64,000 nt of DNA from Macrotis lagotis (Eukaryota; Chordata; Mammalia; Peramelemorphia; Peramelidae). A program made the translations under genes and the position numbers. Under the pieces are notes generated by a model, which did no database searches, had not been told where the DNA came from, and saw only the letters and a program-made list of their open reading frames with translations. Of the stretch, positions 43,256 through 53,619 are shown piece by piece (the first letter of the stretch is position 1; the number at the start of each line of letters is the position of its first letter). Location: the NCBI RefSeq assembly GCF_037893015.1, contig NC_133666.1, positions 463,874,867-463,938,866 of the forward strand, written 5' to 3'.

Positions 43256-43412
43256 AAGAGCAGCTAAGTGGCTTGGAGGATAGAGTGCTCTACCCAAAGT
43301 AAGAAAGATTCATCTTCCTGAATTCAAGTCTGGCCTCAGACACTTGCTAGCTATATGACTCTGAGCAAATCACTTAACTCTGCCTCAGTTTTGTCAATAG
43401 TGAGTTTTGCCC
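43256..43412 (+). mobile_element. Long-type SINE, 5' part
   Basis: AGCAGCTAAGTGGCTTGGAG, GAATTCAAGTCTGGCCTCAG, CAAATCACTTAACTCTGCCT and TCAGTTTTGTCAATAG; truncated after that. Confidence 0.78.
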
Positions 43413-43682
43413 TTCTAATAATTATTTTTCTGCTTCTCTAAGAATAGAGTTTGGTGGGTAATAGCAAACTTGAACTTAGATACTAAAGAAAACCTCCTTT
43501 AATCAAGTGAATTTAGCAATTGAAAAAAGGTGCTACTCCTTTAATTATAAAAAGAACAATGACTTCTTAATCTCTTCAAGAGCACTTCAATCTTTCCATT
43601 ACTTTGAAGGACTTTGAAGACACTTTTTAAACTGAAATATCTAATGTGAGTTCTTCCTGAGTTACACCACATCCTAAGTTGG

Positions 43683-43683
<1 letters not shown>

Positions 43684-43723
<40 letters not shown>
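43684..43723 (+). repeat. Homopolymer of 40 G
   Basis: Forty consecutive G between TTGGC and CATACC. Nothing else in the window has a G or C run longer than 16. The open frame crossing it on the minus strand (poly-Pro) is an artefact. Confidence 0.97.
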
Positions 43724-43725
<2 letters not shown>

Positions 43726-44058
43726 TACCTTTTTTTTGATTGAACCATCCAGAGAACATACTTTCTGATGGGCATGATAATTTAAGGACAATAGGCCTTC
43801 ATCTTATGGAGTCTGATTCTCCAGCTAGCCCCATCCCCACCCCAGTCCTAGGCCTGCATAATTCTCAATTTAGAAAAATATCAATAAATGTGCTTGTTAA
43901 CCTAATTCTGTTTTGGTCTTTCTTAAAGCCAAAACCTTTGGTAATGTTTGTCCCTGATTAGGACAAATTTTGGGAAGATTAACACATTTATTCTCACAGG
44001 CTAAAACTCAGTAAGGACCCCCCCCCCCCAATCTGGGGGAAGTCTTACACAAAATAAG
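43724..44058. other. Unassigned
   Basis: Contains a C10 run near 44,020. No gene or repeat body recognised. Confidence 0.3.
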
Positions 44059-44162
44059 CTAGAGATGGAAATGGCAAACCACTCTAATATCTTTGCCAAG
44101 AAATCCCCAAATGGAGTCACAAAAAGTTGGACACAAGTCAAATGACTAAACAACGACAATTA
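44059..44162 (+). mobile_element. 3' end of a long-type SINE
   Basis: GGAAATGGCAAACCACTCTA, TATCTTTGCCAAGAAATCCC, AAAAAGTTGGACACAAGTCA and CTAAACAACGACAAT. Confidence 0.82.
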
Positions 44163-44680
44163 GCATGTGATAGGCCAAATGGAGACACATCTTATAGATT
44201 ACTTTGGGGTTTCCATATGTTTCTATCTTATTACATATGCCAAAAGTTTTGATTTAACTCTCTGATTTCTTATCTAAATGCTTTCACAAACTCTCATATC
44301 ACCATCCTTTTACCTAGAGAGGAAAGTTTGACAGTCAGCCCTGAGAGCTAGTGTGAACTGGTTCCAGCACACCCTGTCATAGATCTCTTTCGCAGTCTGG
44401 TGAAAATTTGTGGGCCTCTTCAGACAAATGTTTTTAAATGCATAAAATATAATGCTTAGAATTAAAAAGGAAACCAATTATATTGAAATAGTTATCAAAA
44501 TATTCAAAAAATTCATGAACCTCAAGTTAAGAATCTTTGCAGAGAAATTTTTTGTTCTAGAATGCTCCTTAGAGAAAAGGAGGTTCATTTTTAAATACCC
44601 AGCATCAGTATAAGTGACTGAAACCTAAGCTGTATTTAAAAGAAATGCAAAAAAGAAACAGGGGCTAAACTGTACATGAA
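44163..44680. other. Unassigned
   Basis: Nothing recognised with confidence. Confidence 0.3.
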
Positions 44681-44721
44681 AATCCCTGATGGACGGGGAG
44701 GGGAGGGGCACTCATATTAAC

Positions 44722-44870
44722 TTTTAAAAGTACAAATTGATATTACTTATGTTTTATTGTACTTTAATTTATTTTCTTAACTATTCCCAATTAATTTTTA
44801 ATTTTAATCTGGGTCAGGCTTCACTCAGGAATACAGCACCAACTGCATGTTTGATATATCTGAATGAAAA
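44722..44870. mobile_element. hAT-like non-autonomous DNA element, copy 2 (ends lost)
   Basis: TTGATATTACTTATGTTTTA, TTCTTAACTATTCCCAATTA and TCTGGGTCAGGCTTCACTCA match the middle of the copies at 11,937 and 58,456. Confidence 0.5.
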
Positions 44871-44994
44871 ATTTATTTTAGTGATTTTTTTTTATTTTTA
44901 GCAAGCATTTTATCTTATTTTATTTGGTCTTGTTATCTACATGAAGGATCTGTTGGTTGGCCTTGATTTTGACTTGACTGGAATCACCAGTTCA

Positions 44995-45180
44995 GAACAT
45001 TAAAGTTTAATTTAGGGATTGTCTAGTCCAACCCTCCTTGTTTTAGGATGGGATAAGAAATCATACAAAAGTGGTTATTGAGATAAGGAATTAAACTACA
45101 GATCTGGAATTTGAACCCAACTATTCCAACTCCAATCCAGTGCTCTTTCAATTGTATCACTCCATAATCCAATTATAAAT
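44995..45180 (-). mobile_element. MIR-like fragment
   Basis: GATTGTCTAGTCCAACCCTC, GAATTTGAACCCAACTATTC and CCAGTGCTCTTTCAATTGTA; low similarity. Confidence 0.4.
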
Positions 45181-45430
45181 CTGAACAGCTTTTACTTTGC
45201 CCAAGCTAGAGTAAAACAATTTTTTTTTAGTTCTCCTGGGCTATCAATTTTCTATTACCACATTGCTTCTATTATCACTAATGATTTTTTAAAGAAATGA
45301 AATAAAAAAATAAAGGAAATGGATGAGCAGAAAGGAAGCTTGGGAATCATATATGAAGATTGAATGATAACATACTCAAAATAGTAAAAGACCCAAGAAA
45401 ATATCTCCAACTGTAGTCACTGGCTACTTA

Positions 45431-45448
45431 GGAGAGACAGACAGAGAC

Positions 45449-45490
<42 letters not shown>

Positions 45491-45500
45491 TGTGTGTGTG
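45431..45500. repeat. (GACAGA)n/(GA)n/(GT)n microsatellite
   Basis: GAGACAGACAGAGACAGAGA then (AG)n then (TG)n, at the A-tail edge of the following SINE. Confidence 0.95.
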
Positions 45501-45502
45501 CA

Positions 45503-45634
45503 TTTGGTTTTTGCAAGGCAAGGGGTTAAGTGATTTGCCCAAAGTCACACAACCAGGTAATATTTAGTATTTGAGGCTGGATTTGACCTCAGAACCTCCT
45601 GTCCAGTGGATACACTGTGCCACCTAACTGCCCC
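45503..45634 (-). mobile_element. Short-type SINE
   Basis: TTTGGTTTTTGCAAGGCAAG through GCCACCTAACTGCCCC. Confidence 0.9.
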
Positions 45635-46046
45635 GATTGAATATGTTTTTTATGGAATATTGTGGAAAGACAAGGACTAGAATCCTGTAGCAGGCTTCTG
45701 TAAGGGGGTGTGTCTTATCAAGTTCTCTTTGGAAAAACATCCCCTGGAAAACTCTCAATTCACAGAATGTGGAACCTTGGAATAAGTAAGAATTTAAACT
45801 CTTTGAGGGCAAGAACTATTTCATTTTAATCTCTATACTCCATACTTATCAAGGTGTCTGGCACTTTAAAATATATTTGTTACAAAAGGAAGTATCACAG
45901 ATCTATGATTCCTTGTCATAAGAATTTCTTAGCAAAGCAAATTAGTTACCATTCTCCAATTTGAAGTCTTAGAAATTTCCTTTGGACATTGAGAGGTTAA
46001 ATGATTTGCCCAGAGCATAAAGCCTGTTTGTGTCAAAGGTAGAATT
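45635..46046. other. L2/MIR-type tail and MIR scrap
   Basis: AATTTAAACTCTTTGAGGGC and CTCCATACTTATCAAGGTGT (45,790-45,860) are an L2/MIR 3' end. 45,990-46,050 keeps GGTTAAATGATTTGCCCAGA on the minus strand. Confidence 0.45.
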
Positions 46047-46060
46047 TGAAACCCAGGACT

Positions 46061-47455
46061 TTTTTTTTTTAGAAAGATTTTTGAGTTTTAGAATTCCGCC
46101 CCCCCCCATTCTTGCTTCCCTTCCCCCACCCCCCACAGAAGGCATTCTCTTAATCTTTACATTGTTTCCACGGTGTACACTGATCTAAGTTGAATGTGAT
46201 GAGAGAGAAATCATATCCTTAAGGAAGAAAAATAAAGTATAAGGCATAGCAAAATTACATAATAAGATAACTTTTTTTTCCCTAAATTGAGGGCAATAGT
46301 CTTTGGTCTTTGTTCAAACACCACAATTCTTTCTCTGGATACAGATAGTATTCTCCATCTCAGATAGCCCAAAATTGTCCCTGGTTGTTGCACTGATGGA
46401 AGTCTATCAAGGTTGATCATTGCCCCGATGTTGCTGTTAGGGTGTACAGTGTTTTTCTGGTTCTGCTCATCTCACTCAGCATCAGTTCATGCAAATCCTT
46501 CCAGGCTTCTCTGAATTTCCATCCCTCCTGTTTCTAATAGAACAATAGTGTTCCATGACATACATATATCACAGTTTGTTAAGCCATTTTCTAATTGAAG
46601 GACATTTACTTAATTTCCAATTCTTTGCCACCACAAACAGTGCTGCTCTGAATATTTTTGTATAAATGATGATTTTACCCTTTTTCATCATCTCTTCAGG
46701 GTATACATGCAGTTAGTGGTATTCCTGGATCAAAGGGTATGCACAATTTTCCTGCCCCTTGGGCATAATTCCAAATTGCTCTCCAAAAAAAGGTTGGATG
46801 AATTCACAGCTCCAGCAATGTATTAATGTCCCACATTTCCCACATCCCTTCCAACATTGATCATTGTCCTTTCAGGTCATATTGGCCAGCCTGAGAGGTG
46901 TGAGGTGGTACCTCAGAGATGCTTTAATTTGCATTTCTCTTAAATAATGATTTAGATCAATTTTTCATATGACTATGGATTGCTTTGATTTTCTCAGCTG
47001 AAAATTGCCTTTGCATATCCTTTGACCATTTGTCAATTGGGGAATGGCTTGTCTTTTTTTTTTTATTTGACCCAGTTCTCTGTATGTTATAGAAATGAGT
47101 CCTTTGTCAGAAATACTAGTTGTAAAAATTGTTTTCCAATTTACTCATTTCTTTTGATCTTCTTTACAGTGGTTTTGTCTGTGTAAAAACTTTTTAATTT
47201 AATGTAATCAAAATTGTCTACTTTATTTTTAATGGTGTTTTCCATCTCTTCCTTGGTCATAAACTGCTTCCCTTTCCATAGATCTGACAGGTAAACTACT
47301 CCTTCACCTTCTAGTTTGCTTATAATATTATTTTTTATGTCTAAACCCTGTATCCATTTTGATCTTATCTTGGTATAGGGTGTGAGTTGCTGGTCTAATC
47401 CAAGTTTCTGCCATACTAACTTCCAGTTTTCCCAACAGTTTTTGTCGAAAAGAGA
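46061..47455 (-). mobile_element. 5'-truncated LINE-1 (ORF2 C-terminus and 3' UTR)
   Basis: The A-tail appears as a T-run at 46,061-46,072, followed by the 3' UTR (CTTGCTTCCCTTCCCCCACC, TTGTTTCCACGGTGTACACT, CACAATTCTTTCTCTGGATA). The ORF2 C-terminus follows in decayed form, back to the connection-domain region (reading TWIRPATHTLYQDKIKMDTG on the minus strand near 47,350-47,410). Imperfect GAAACCCAGGACT (46,048) and GAAACCGAGGTCT (47,456) flank it, a 13-bp duplication consistent with target-primed insertion. Confidence 0.88.
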
Positions 47456-47469
47456 GAAACCGAGGTCTT

Positions 47470-48228
47470 CTTAACTCTGAAGTCAGCTCTCTACTTACTA
47501 CAACATGCTACATGTAATATACTTGTTAAATAGTAAGAAGGTTGTAAAATGTTTTGTAGAACATTCAGGTGTATGCTGGTAAAAGTTTAACATTTTCCTC
47601 TCCAGGAAAAAAAATCTAGAAAGATAGACTTTTAAGTTTAATTTGCATTAACATTTCCTTCATCATTTTCTTAAGGCTAGACAATCAATAAAACAGTAAA
47701 CCAAGCTCTATTATTTCACTGTTTTCAAAGGTGTTAATTATTGTATTGTTAAATGTGTTAATTGTTCTATTAAAATCTAACAATTGTCTTTAGCACACAT
47801 TTCACAAAACAAGAGATGTTGAAGAAGTAGACAAAGAGTAAGGTATGAGCAGAAAATTGCCACTATATCGAGCTCTGGCATTCTTTGAGATCTTGATGAT
47901 GAGAACAAGAGTTACAATTGAGGTTTCAATTTATTATTGAATTCTCATTCTGTGAAGCTAGTGTTTTCATAATTATATAGGCATTTCTTGTGCAGACAAA
48001 CATCATATCTTGACTATTAGATTTCTTTCAGAACTCTTTAAAACTCCCTAGACTCAGAAGTTCCAAATGCTGAAAACTCATTCATAGCTTTCTGGGGGTA
48101 GGAGTCCGAAAGAAAATAGGAAGTTCATGACTATATCACCACCACCACCACCCCGTACATGGTTAGAATGAAAAATGAGTTGAGAAAGGGAATCTATACA
48201 CCAATGAATTAATAGCAATAATGAAACT
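47470..48228. other. Unassigned stretch
   Basis: AT-rich with a (CAC)n at 48,139-48,153. No gene or repeat body recognised. Confidence 0.3.
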
Positions 48229-48229
48229 T

Positions 48230-48400
48230 AGAGGCCATCTAGTTTAACCTCTTCACTTTACTGATTAAGAAACAGAGACTCAACAAATTTAAGAGGCTTT
48301 CTCAAAGTCATGTACTTGCTAAGGGGAAGAATTCAAATTTGAACCCAAGTTCTCTGAGTCTGAGAAGAGAATGTTAATAGCCAGAAAAACCCTCAAATGA
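48230..48400 (-). mobile_element. MIR-like fragment
   Basis: CTTCACTTTACTGATTAAGA, AAACAGAGACTCAACAAATT and AATTTGAACCCAAGTTCTCT in minus-strand order. A second weaker piece lies at 48,400-48,540. Confidence 0.5.
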
Positions 48401-48554
48401 TACCCAGTCTAACTTCATGCAGATGAAGAACTGGGGTAAAGGGAATTTATGTATCTAATTGTAGCATTGATGATTAATTAGTGATAAGGTTGGAACTAGA
48501 ACCCAGTTCTCCTAAATTTCAAGTTTTCTTCATAGTCTCTTGCCCACATAGGGT

Positions 48555-48703
48555 TTTATCTTTTTTTTTTTTTTTTTTTGGTTTCTCTGGGTAATGGGGT
48601 TTTCCCAAGGTCTTAATTATTATGTGTCTGAGGTTGGATTTGAACTCAGCTTTGCTTGACTCCAAGACTGGTGCTCTATCGACTGCACCACCTAGCTGCC
48701 CTC
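48555..48703 (-). mobile_element. Short-type SINE
   Basis: T-run, then GGTTTCTCTGGGTAATGGGG through CACCTAGCTGCCCTC. CATAGGGTTTTATCTT before and CATACAGGGTTTTATTTT after mark the duplication. Confidence 0.9.
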
Positions 48704-48779
48704 ATACAGGGTTTTATTTTAACTGTAAAAGAGTAATCACTTTTGAATATGCAATAAGTCTTTTAAAAATAAGAACAAT

Positions 48780-48846
48780 AAGAGATTTATGGAACTATGT
48801 CCCAAAACTATGAAATTGAGTATGCACTTTAACCTACTGATTCCAC
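48780..48846 (+). mobile_element. Old L1, left fragment split by the composite insertion
   Basis: ACTATGTCCCAAAACTATGA and TATGCACTTTAACCTACTGA correspond to the ORF2 C-terminal region (the FDPAIPLL part). Its continuation is at 55,396 (GGTATCACAAACAGATCAAG). Confidence 0.65.
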
Positions 48847-48852
48847 TACTTT

Positions 48853-49202
48853 CTTTTGTCAATGAAAGATTTTATTTATATTGAATTTTACAAATTTACC
48901 CCTATTCTTACTTCCCTCCCCCCACCCCCATAGAAGGCAGTCTGTTAGTCTTTACATTGTTTCCATGGTATGCACTGATCTCAGTCAAATGTGATGAGAG
49001 AGAAATCATATCCTTAAGGAAGAAAAAATAAATTTTAAGAGATAGAAAAATTATATAATAAAATAATGTCCCCCCCCCCCCCCAAATTGAAGGTCTTTGT
49101 TCAAACTCCACAATTCTTTCTCTGGATAAAGATGGTATTCTCAATAGCAGACAGCCCAAAATTGTCCCTGAATCCTGCACTGATGGAATGAGCAAGTCCA
49201 TC
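48853..49202 (-). mobile_element. L1 3' UTR portion of the chimera
   Basis: CTTACTTCCCTCCCCCCACC, CATTGTTTCCATGGTATGCA, CACAATTCTTTCTCTGGATA and CAGACAGCCCAAAATTGTCC in the same order as the L1 at 46,061. A C16 run at 49,069-49,084 replaces a shorter C/T tract of the relatives. The matching ORF2 part lies beyond copy A at 52,440-52,567. Confidence 0.88.
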
Positions 49203-49353
49203 TTTTTTGTACAAGTTTTTTTTACATTAATAAAATAATCTTGTTTAAGAGTAAACAAAATACCTCCTCCTCCCCCATGAATATAGACTTGCTTGAGCGA
49301 TAATGTAAAGGGGAGAGAAAAAAATTAAAATTAAAAAAAAATAGTAATAATTG

Positions 49354-49500
49354 TAGGTATGACCAGGTGGTGCAATGGACCAAGCACCAGCCCTGGAGCC
49401 ACAAGCACCTGAGCCCACATCCAGCCCCGTAGACCCACCAATCACCCTGCTGTGTGACATGCAAGCCACCCCAACCCCACTGCCCTGCAAAAACAAAAAA
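49354..49500 (+). mobile_element. C-rich short-type SINE in copy A (first)
   Basis: GCACCAGCCCTGGAGCCACA, CCTGAGCCCACATCCAGCCC and AACCCCACTGCCCTGCAAAA. Relative to other SINEs here, T is replaced by C at more than ten positions. Absent from copy B at the equivalent place. Confidence 0.82.
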
Positions 49501-49546
49501 GAAGAAAAAAAAAAGACCCAAAATAAAATAAAATAGTAATAATAGT

Positions 49547-49690
49547 AGGGGTGGCGGACAGAGCATTGGCCCTTGAGCCAGGAGCACCCGGGTCCAAATC
49601 CGGCCTCAGACACCCAAAGATCATCCTGTTATGTGGCCCCAGGCAGGCCACCCAGCCCCATTTGCCCTGCACCCTGCTCCAAATAATAAT
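49547..49690 (+). mobile_element. C-rich short-type SINE in copy A (second)
   Basis: GGGGTGGCGGACAGAGCATT, AGGAGCACCCGGGTCCAAAT and GGCCACCCAGCCCCATTTGC, again with many T-to-C differences from the usual sequence. AATAGTAATAAT-like text precedes both this copy and the first one. Absent from copy B. Confidence 0.82.
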
Positions 49691-49866
49691 AATAAAAAAA
49701 AGTGCTTCAGTCTTTGTTCCAACACCAACAACTCTGTCATGGGTGGATCACATTCTTTATGGGAAGTCCATCAGAAAAGTTACTTTCATATTGCAACTCC
49801 CTCCTTTCTTATTTCTCCACTACCATGTATTATATTTTCTCTCTCCTTTCACTCTCTGACTCTGCT

Positions 49867-50015
49867 GTAGGGTAGCTGAGTGGGGCAGCAGACGGATCCC
49901 TGGTCCTGGGGCCAAGAGGCCCTGAGCCCCCATACCACCCCTTAGGCCCAGAATCCACCTGGCCCTATGGTCCTGGACAGGTCTTCCAATCCCAGCCCCT
50001 TGCAAGAAGTAAAAA
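49867..50015 (+). repeat. SINE-derived module shared by both HAL1-like copies
   Basis: GGTAGCTGAGTGGGGCAGCA, CCTGGGGCCAAGAGGCCCTG and CCAATCCCAGCCCCTTGCAA. The counterpart in copy B is 52,903-53,045. Since it occupies the same place in both, it was in the element before the two copies separated. Confidence 0.78.
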
Positions 50016-50580
50016 AGAAAATGTGTTATATCTGACCACTCTCCCCCATGGTCCATCCTCTCCTCCTTCATTCACATCCCCACCCCTCCTTCTTACTCCA
50101 GATGTCTATACCCCATTGAGTATATATGCTGTTTCCTCTCCCAGTCACCTCTGATGAGAGCAAAGGTTCCCTCCCTCATACTCCCTTGCCTCCCCCCTTC
50201 CATATCATTGCAATAGCTCATTGTAATAAAAAAAATCTTATTATGTGAAATATCTTGGACTATTCCCCCCTCTCCTTTTTCTTTCTCCCATTACATTTCC
50301 CTTTTTTTCTATTGACTCCATTTTTAGACTATATTTTATCTTTGAATTCAGCTTTTGCCTGTGCTTCAACTATATTAGCTCCTTCTACCTACTCTATTAA
50401 ATGAGAAGGGTTATATGAGTATTATCAGTGTCATTTTTCTATGCAGGAATACATGCAATTCATCATAATTAAGTCCCTCTTATTTTCTCCCTCTCCTCCA
50501 ATCTCCTTGCTTCATCTGAGTCATGTATCTGAAGATCAAACCTTCTGTTCAGCTCTGGCCATTCCAACAGGAACATTTTT

Positions 50581-51710
50581 TTATTCCCCTGGTTCATTGA
50601 AGTCCATCTTTTTCCCTGGAAGAGGACATTCAGCCTTGCTGGGTAGTTCATTCTTGGCTGGCATTCTAAGCTCTTTTGCCTTCCGGTATATTATATTCCA
50701 AGCCCTACGAGCTTCCAATGTAGTTGCTAAGTCCTGTGTGATCCTGACTGTAGTTCCACAATATTTGAACTGTGTCCTTCTGGCTGCTTGTAATATTTTC
50801 TCTTTGACTTGGGAGTTCTGGAACTTGGCTATAATATTCCTAGGGGTTGGTTTTTTGGGATCTCTTTCTTGGGGGGATCGGTGGATTCTCTCCATTTCTA
50901 TTTTGCCCTCTGCCTCTAGAATATCAGGGCAATTTTCCTGCAGTAATTCTTTGAAAATGATGTCAAGGCTCTTTTCCTGATCATGACTTTCAGGTATTCC
51001 AATAATTTTTAAATTATCTTTTCTAAGTCTGTTTTCCATATCACTTGTTTTTTCAATGAGATATTTCACATTTTCTTCTAATTTTTCATTTTTTTGGTTT
51101 TGAAGTATTGATTCATGATTTCTGGTAAATTCATCAATCTCCCTGAATTCTATTCTTTGTCTGAAGGATTTGTGCTCCTCAGAGAATTTTCTCATCTCCT
51201 TTTCCATCTGGCCAATTTTGCTTTTTAAAGCATTTTTCTCCTCAGTAACTTTTTTGAACTGTTTTATCCATTTGACCTAGGCTGGTTTTTAGCATGCTAT
51301 TTTCTTCAGCATTTTTTTGGATTTCCTTGACTAAGCTGCTGACTTCATTTTCATGTTTTTCCTGCATCTCTCTCCTTTGTTTTCCCAGTTTTTCTTCTAA
51401 CTCCCTCATTTGATTTTTTTTTTTTAGGTTTTTGCAAGGCAAATGGGGTTAAGTGGCTTGCCCAAGGCCACACAGCAGGTACTCCTGACTCCAAGGCTGG
51501 TGCTTTATCCACTATGCCACCTAGCCGCCCCACCCTCATTTCTATTTTTTTGAGCTCTGTCATAGCCTGAGCCCAATTTCTGTTTTTCTTGGAGTCTTTA
51601 GATACAGGAGCTTGTGCTTCCTCATCTTCAGACTGAGTATTTTGATCCTTCTTGGGCTCATTTGCAAAATATTTCTCAATGGTCTTCCTCTTATTTCTCT
51701 GCTTGCTCAT
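50581..51710 (-). pseudogene. LINE-1-type ORF1 of HAL1-like copy A, broken
   Basis: ORF1 proteins are RNA-binding chaperones that trimerise through a coiled coil. The start is MSKQRNKRKTIEKYFANEPK at 51,710. A coiled-coil segment follows (REMQEKHENEVSSLVKEIQK, KNAEENSMLKTSLGQMDKTV). From 51,207 a 208-codon open stretch carries the coiled-coil end, the RRM-like domain (NLKIIGIPESHDQEK, then ERIHRSPQERDP) and the C-terminal domain (NIIAKFQNSQVKEKILQAAR), ending LPGKKMDFNEPGE and a stop at 50,581. Without the inserted SINE the gene would be about 340 codons, normal for L1 ORF1. The SINE (51,414-51,531) and two frameshifts (near the SINE and near 51,240) disable it. Confidence 0.88.
51414..51531 (-). 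mobile_element. Short-type SINE in ORF1, internally deleted
   Basis: TTTTTGCAAGGCAAATGGGG, GCCACACAGCAGGTACTCCT (about 40 bp missing between the halves) through GCCACCTAGCCGCCCC. CCCTCATTT at 51,403-51,411 and 51,533-51,541 is its duplication. Confidence 0.93.
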
Positions 51711-52424
51711 TTTCCCAGCCTGGGCCGGGTTTTGGGGTGCTTCCTGAGCTTTTGGGACACTCCCACAAGGGTCTCAGTTTGTGAGGCTCTGTCCTCCCTC
51801 CTGGTCTGTGAATGACCATAAGCGACCCCTCTGCCACGGGGCTGAAGTGGGGGGGGCCCTAGACTGCGATCAGGATATGAATGTGGTCAGAGCCCCAGAG
51901 TCCTGTTCCAGGGGCAGAGGACTGAGCTCTCCAGTCTCTCTCTCTTCACTCCCCTACCTCAGCTCAATGGGCTCATGCCTTGGAGGCTCCTGCTTACGGG
52001 CTCAGCCTGCTTCTGTTTCCTGGATCTGGGCAGGGGAAAGACCAGGCTGCTCTCTGTGTGCCCTGGGGGCTGGGCTCCACGTGCTCATTCTGGCAGAGGT
52101 CCCCCACTGTTCCCCCACTTTGTGCCCAGTGCTCCTGGGGTGTAGCTCAGGAGACTCCCCCACTGCTGTGAGCTGGGGCTCCCAGCGCCCTGGGGCAGCC
52201 TCCGGGAGGCTGAAGTTCTTTTGCTCTGGCGGGCTGCCCCTCCGACCTGGGGAGCAGAGCCTTTCTGCTCTTTTCCAGGTTACCTTGAGTAGGAGAACTG
52301 CCTCACTGGGTCCCTTTGTGGGTTCTGTCTTCTCGAAAGTTTAGTTAGAGTCCTTAGTTTCAAAGTTTTATCAGAGAAAGCCTAAGACTCTATCCTTTCT
52401 TGTCACCATCTTGGCTTCACCCCC
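51711..52424 (-). promoter_or_regulatory. HAL1-like copy A 5' UTR with YY1-site start
   Basis: GC-rich sequence upstream of ORF1, equivalent in position to the internal promoter of L1. The first bases on the minus strand include GAAGCCAAGATGG, the YY1 core that positions L1 transcription starts in placental mammals. Function here is inferred from that similarity. Confidence 0.65.
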
Positions 52425-52439
52425 ATGAGCAAGTCCATC

Positions 52440-52567
52440 AATGATGATCATCACCTCCATGTTGCTGTTGGGGTGTACAATGTTTTTCTGGTTCTGCTCA
52501 TCTCACTCAGCATCAGTTCATGCAAATCCTTCCATGCTTCCCTGAATTCCCATCCTTCCTGGTTTCT
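52440..52567 (-). mobile_element. L1 ORF2 C-terminal portion of the chimera
   Basis: AATGATGATCATCACCTCCA, GTTCTGCTCATCTCACTCAG, CAGTTCATGCAAATCCTTCC and CCATCCTTCCTGGTTTCT, collinear with 46,415-46,535 and 56,385-56,512. Where those copies continue with AATAGAACAA this one switches to TTTTCTTTCTTTCTTTG, the tail of HAL1-like copy B. Confidence 0.88.
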
Positions 52568-52902
52568 TTTTCTTTCTTTCTTTGTTAATGTGATTTTATT
52601 TATACATTACTGAAATATTCTTGTTTAAGAGTAAATATAATATCCCCTCACCAACAAAAATATAGAACCTCATGAGAAATAAAGTAAAAGAGAAAAAATT
52701 GTGTTTCAGTCTGTGTTCTGATACTATCAGCTATGTCTTGGGTGGATCACATTCTTTATCATAAGTCTATCACAGAAGTTGCTTCCATATTTTTCCACAG
52801 TTGCTGCTGCTGACTGTAAATCCCTCCATCCATTCCTCCTCACTACCATATGTATTATATTTTCTCTCTCCTTTCATGCTGTCCCTCTTCTAAAATGTGC
52901 TG

Positions 52903-53045
52903 TAGGGTAGTTCAGTGGTGCAGCAGACAGAGCACTGACCCTGGGGCCAAGAGGCACTAAGCTCACATAGCACCCTGATGACCCAACAATGACCAGGCCC
53001 CATTGTCCCGGACAGGCCACCCAATCCCAGCACCTTGAAAAAAGG
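52903..53045 (+). repeat. SINE-derived module of copy B
   Basis: GTAGTTCAGTGGTGCAGCAG, CCTGGGGCCAAGAGGCACTA and GGCCACCCAATCCCAGCACC; the partner of 49,867-50,015. Confidence 0.75.
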
Positions 53046-53619
53046 AAAAAAAGAAAATGTGTTATATCTGACTATTCTCTCCTATGAGCTACCCTCTCCT
53101 TTATCACCCACATTCAATCCCCTTTCCCTGTCCCCCTTCACTCCTTTTTACTCTAGATGTCTATATCCTATTGAGAGTGTGTACGCTGTTTCCTCTCTGA
53201 GCCAATTCTGATGAGAGTGAACATTCCCTCATTCCCCCTCACCTCCCCTTTCCATATCATTGCAAAAGCTCATTGCAAAAAAAAAATCTTTTATATGAAA
53301 TTTCTTAGCCTATTCCACCTCTCCTTTCTGATACTCCCAATATATTTCCCTTTTAGCCATTGACTCCATTTTTACATTATATCTTCAAATTCAGCTCTTT
53401 CCTGTGCTTCATCTATAAAACTTCCTTCTACCTGCTCTATGAAATGAGAAAGTTCATGAGTATTATTAGTATCATTTTTCTATGCAGGAATACATGCAGT
53501 TCATCATCATTAAGTTCATCATAATTTACCCTTCTCCTCCACTCTCTAATCTTTACCTGAGTCCTGTACTTGAAGGTCAAACTTTCTGTTCAGCTCTGGT
53601 CATTTCAACAGGAATATTT

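Larger units (their letters stand above)
49203..52424 (-). mobile_element. HAL1-like element, copy A, full length (3.2 kb)
   Basis: An L1-derived element carrying ORF1 but no ORF2. On the minus strand its 5' end is GGGGGTGAAGCCAAGATGGT, matching the conserved L1 start with a YY1 site (CAAGATGG). It continues through a GC-rich 5' region (about 51,715-52,424), ORF1 (51,710-50,581), about 1.2 kb of 3' sequence and an A-rich tail. A 15-bp duplication ATGAGCAAGTCCATC flanks it (49,188-49,202; 52,425-52,439). Three plus-strand SINE copies lie in the 3' region and one minus-strand SINE lies in ORF1. HAL1-type elements are thought to use L1 reverse transcriptase in trans. Confidence 0.85.

Noticed and set aside
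43541-43759. Poly-Pro frame
   Set aside because: It is translated from the 40-G run on the opposite strand.
49222-49672. Several minus-strand frames over 70-120 codons with poly-Phe/Leu
   Set aside because: They translate SINE, A-rich spacer and L1 3' UTR sequence.
50441-50980. 179-codon plus-strand open frame
   Set aside because: It is the antisense of the HAL1-like ORF1; the minus strand explains the sequence completely.
51781-52344. 187-codon plus-strand frame
   Set aside because: It lies antisense in the GC-rich 5' leader of HAL1-like copy A and has no recognisable domain.
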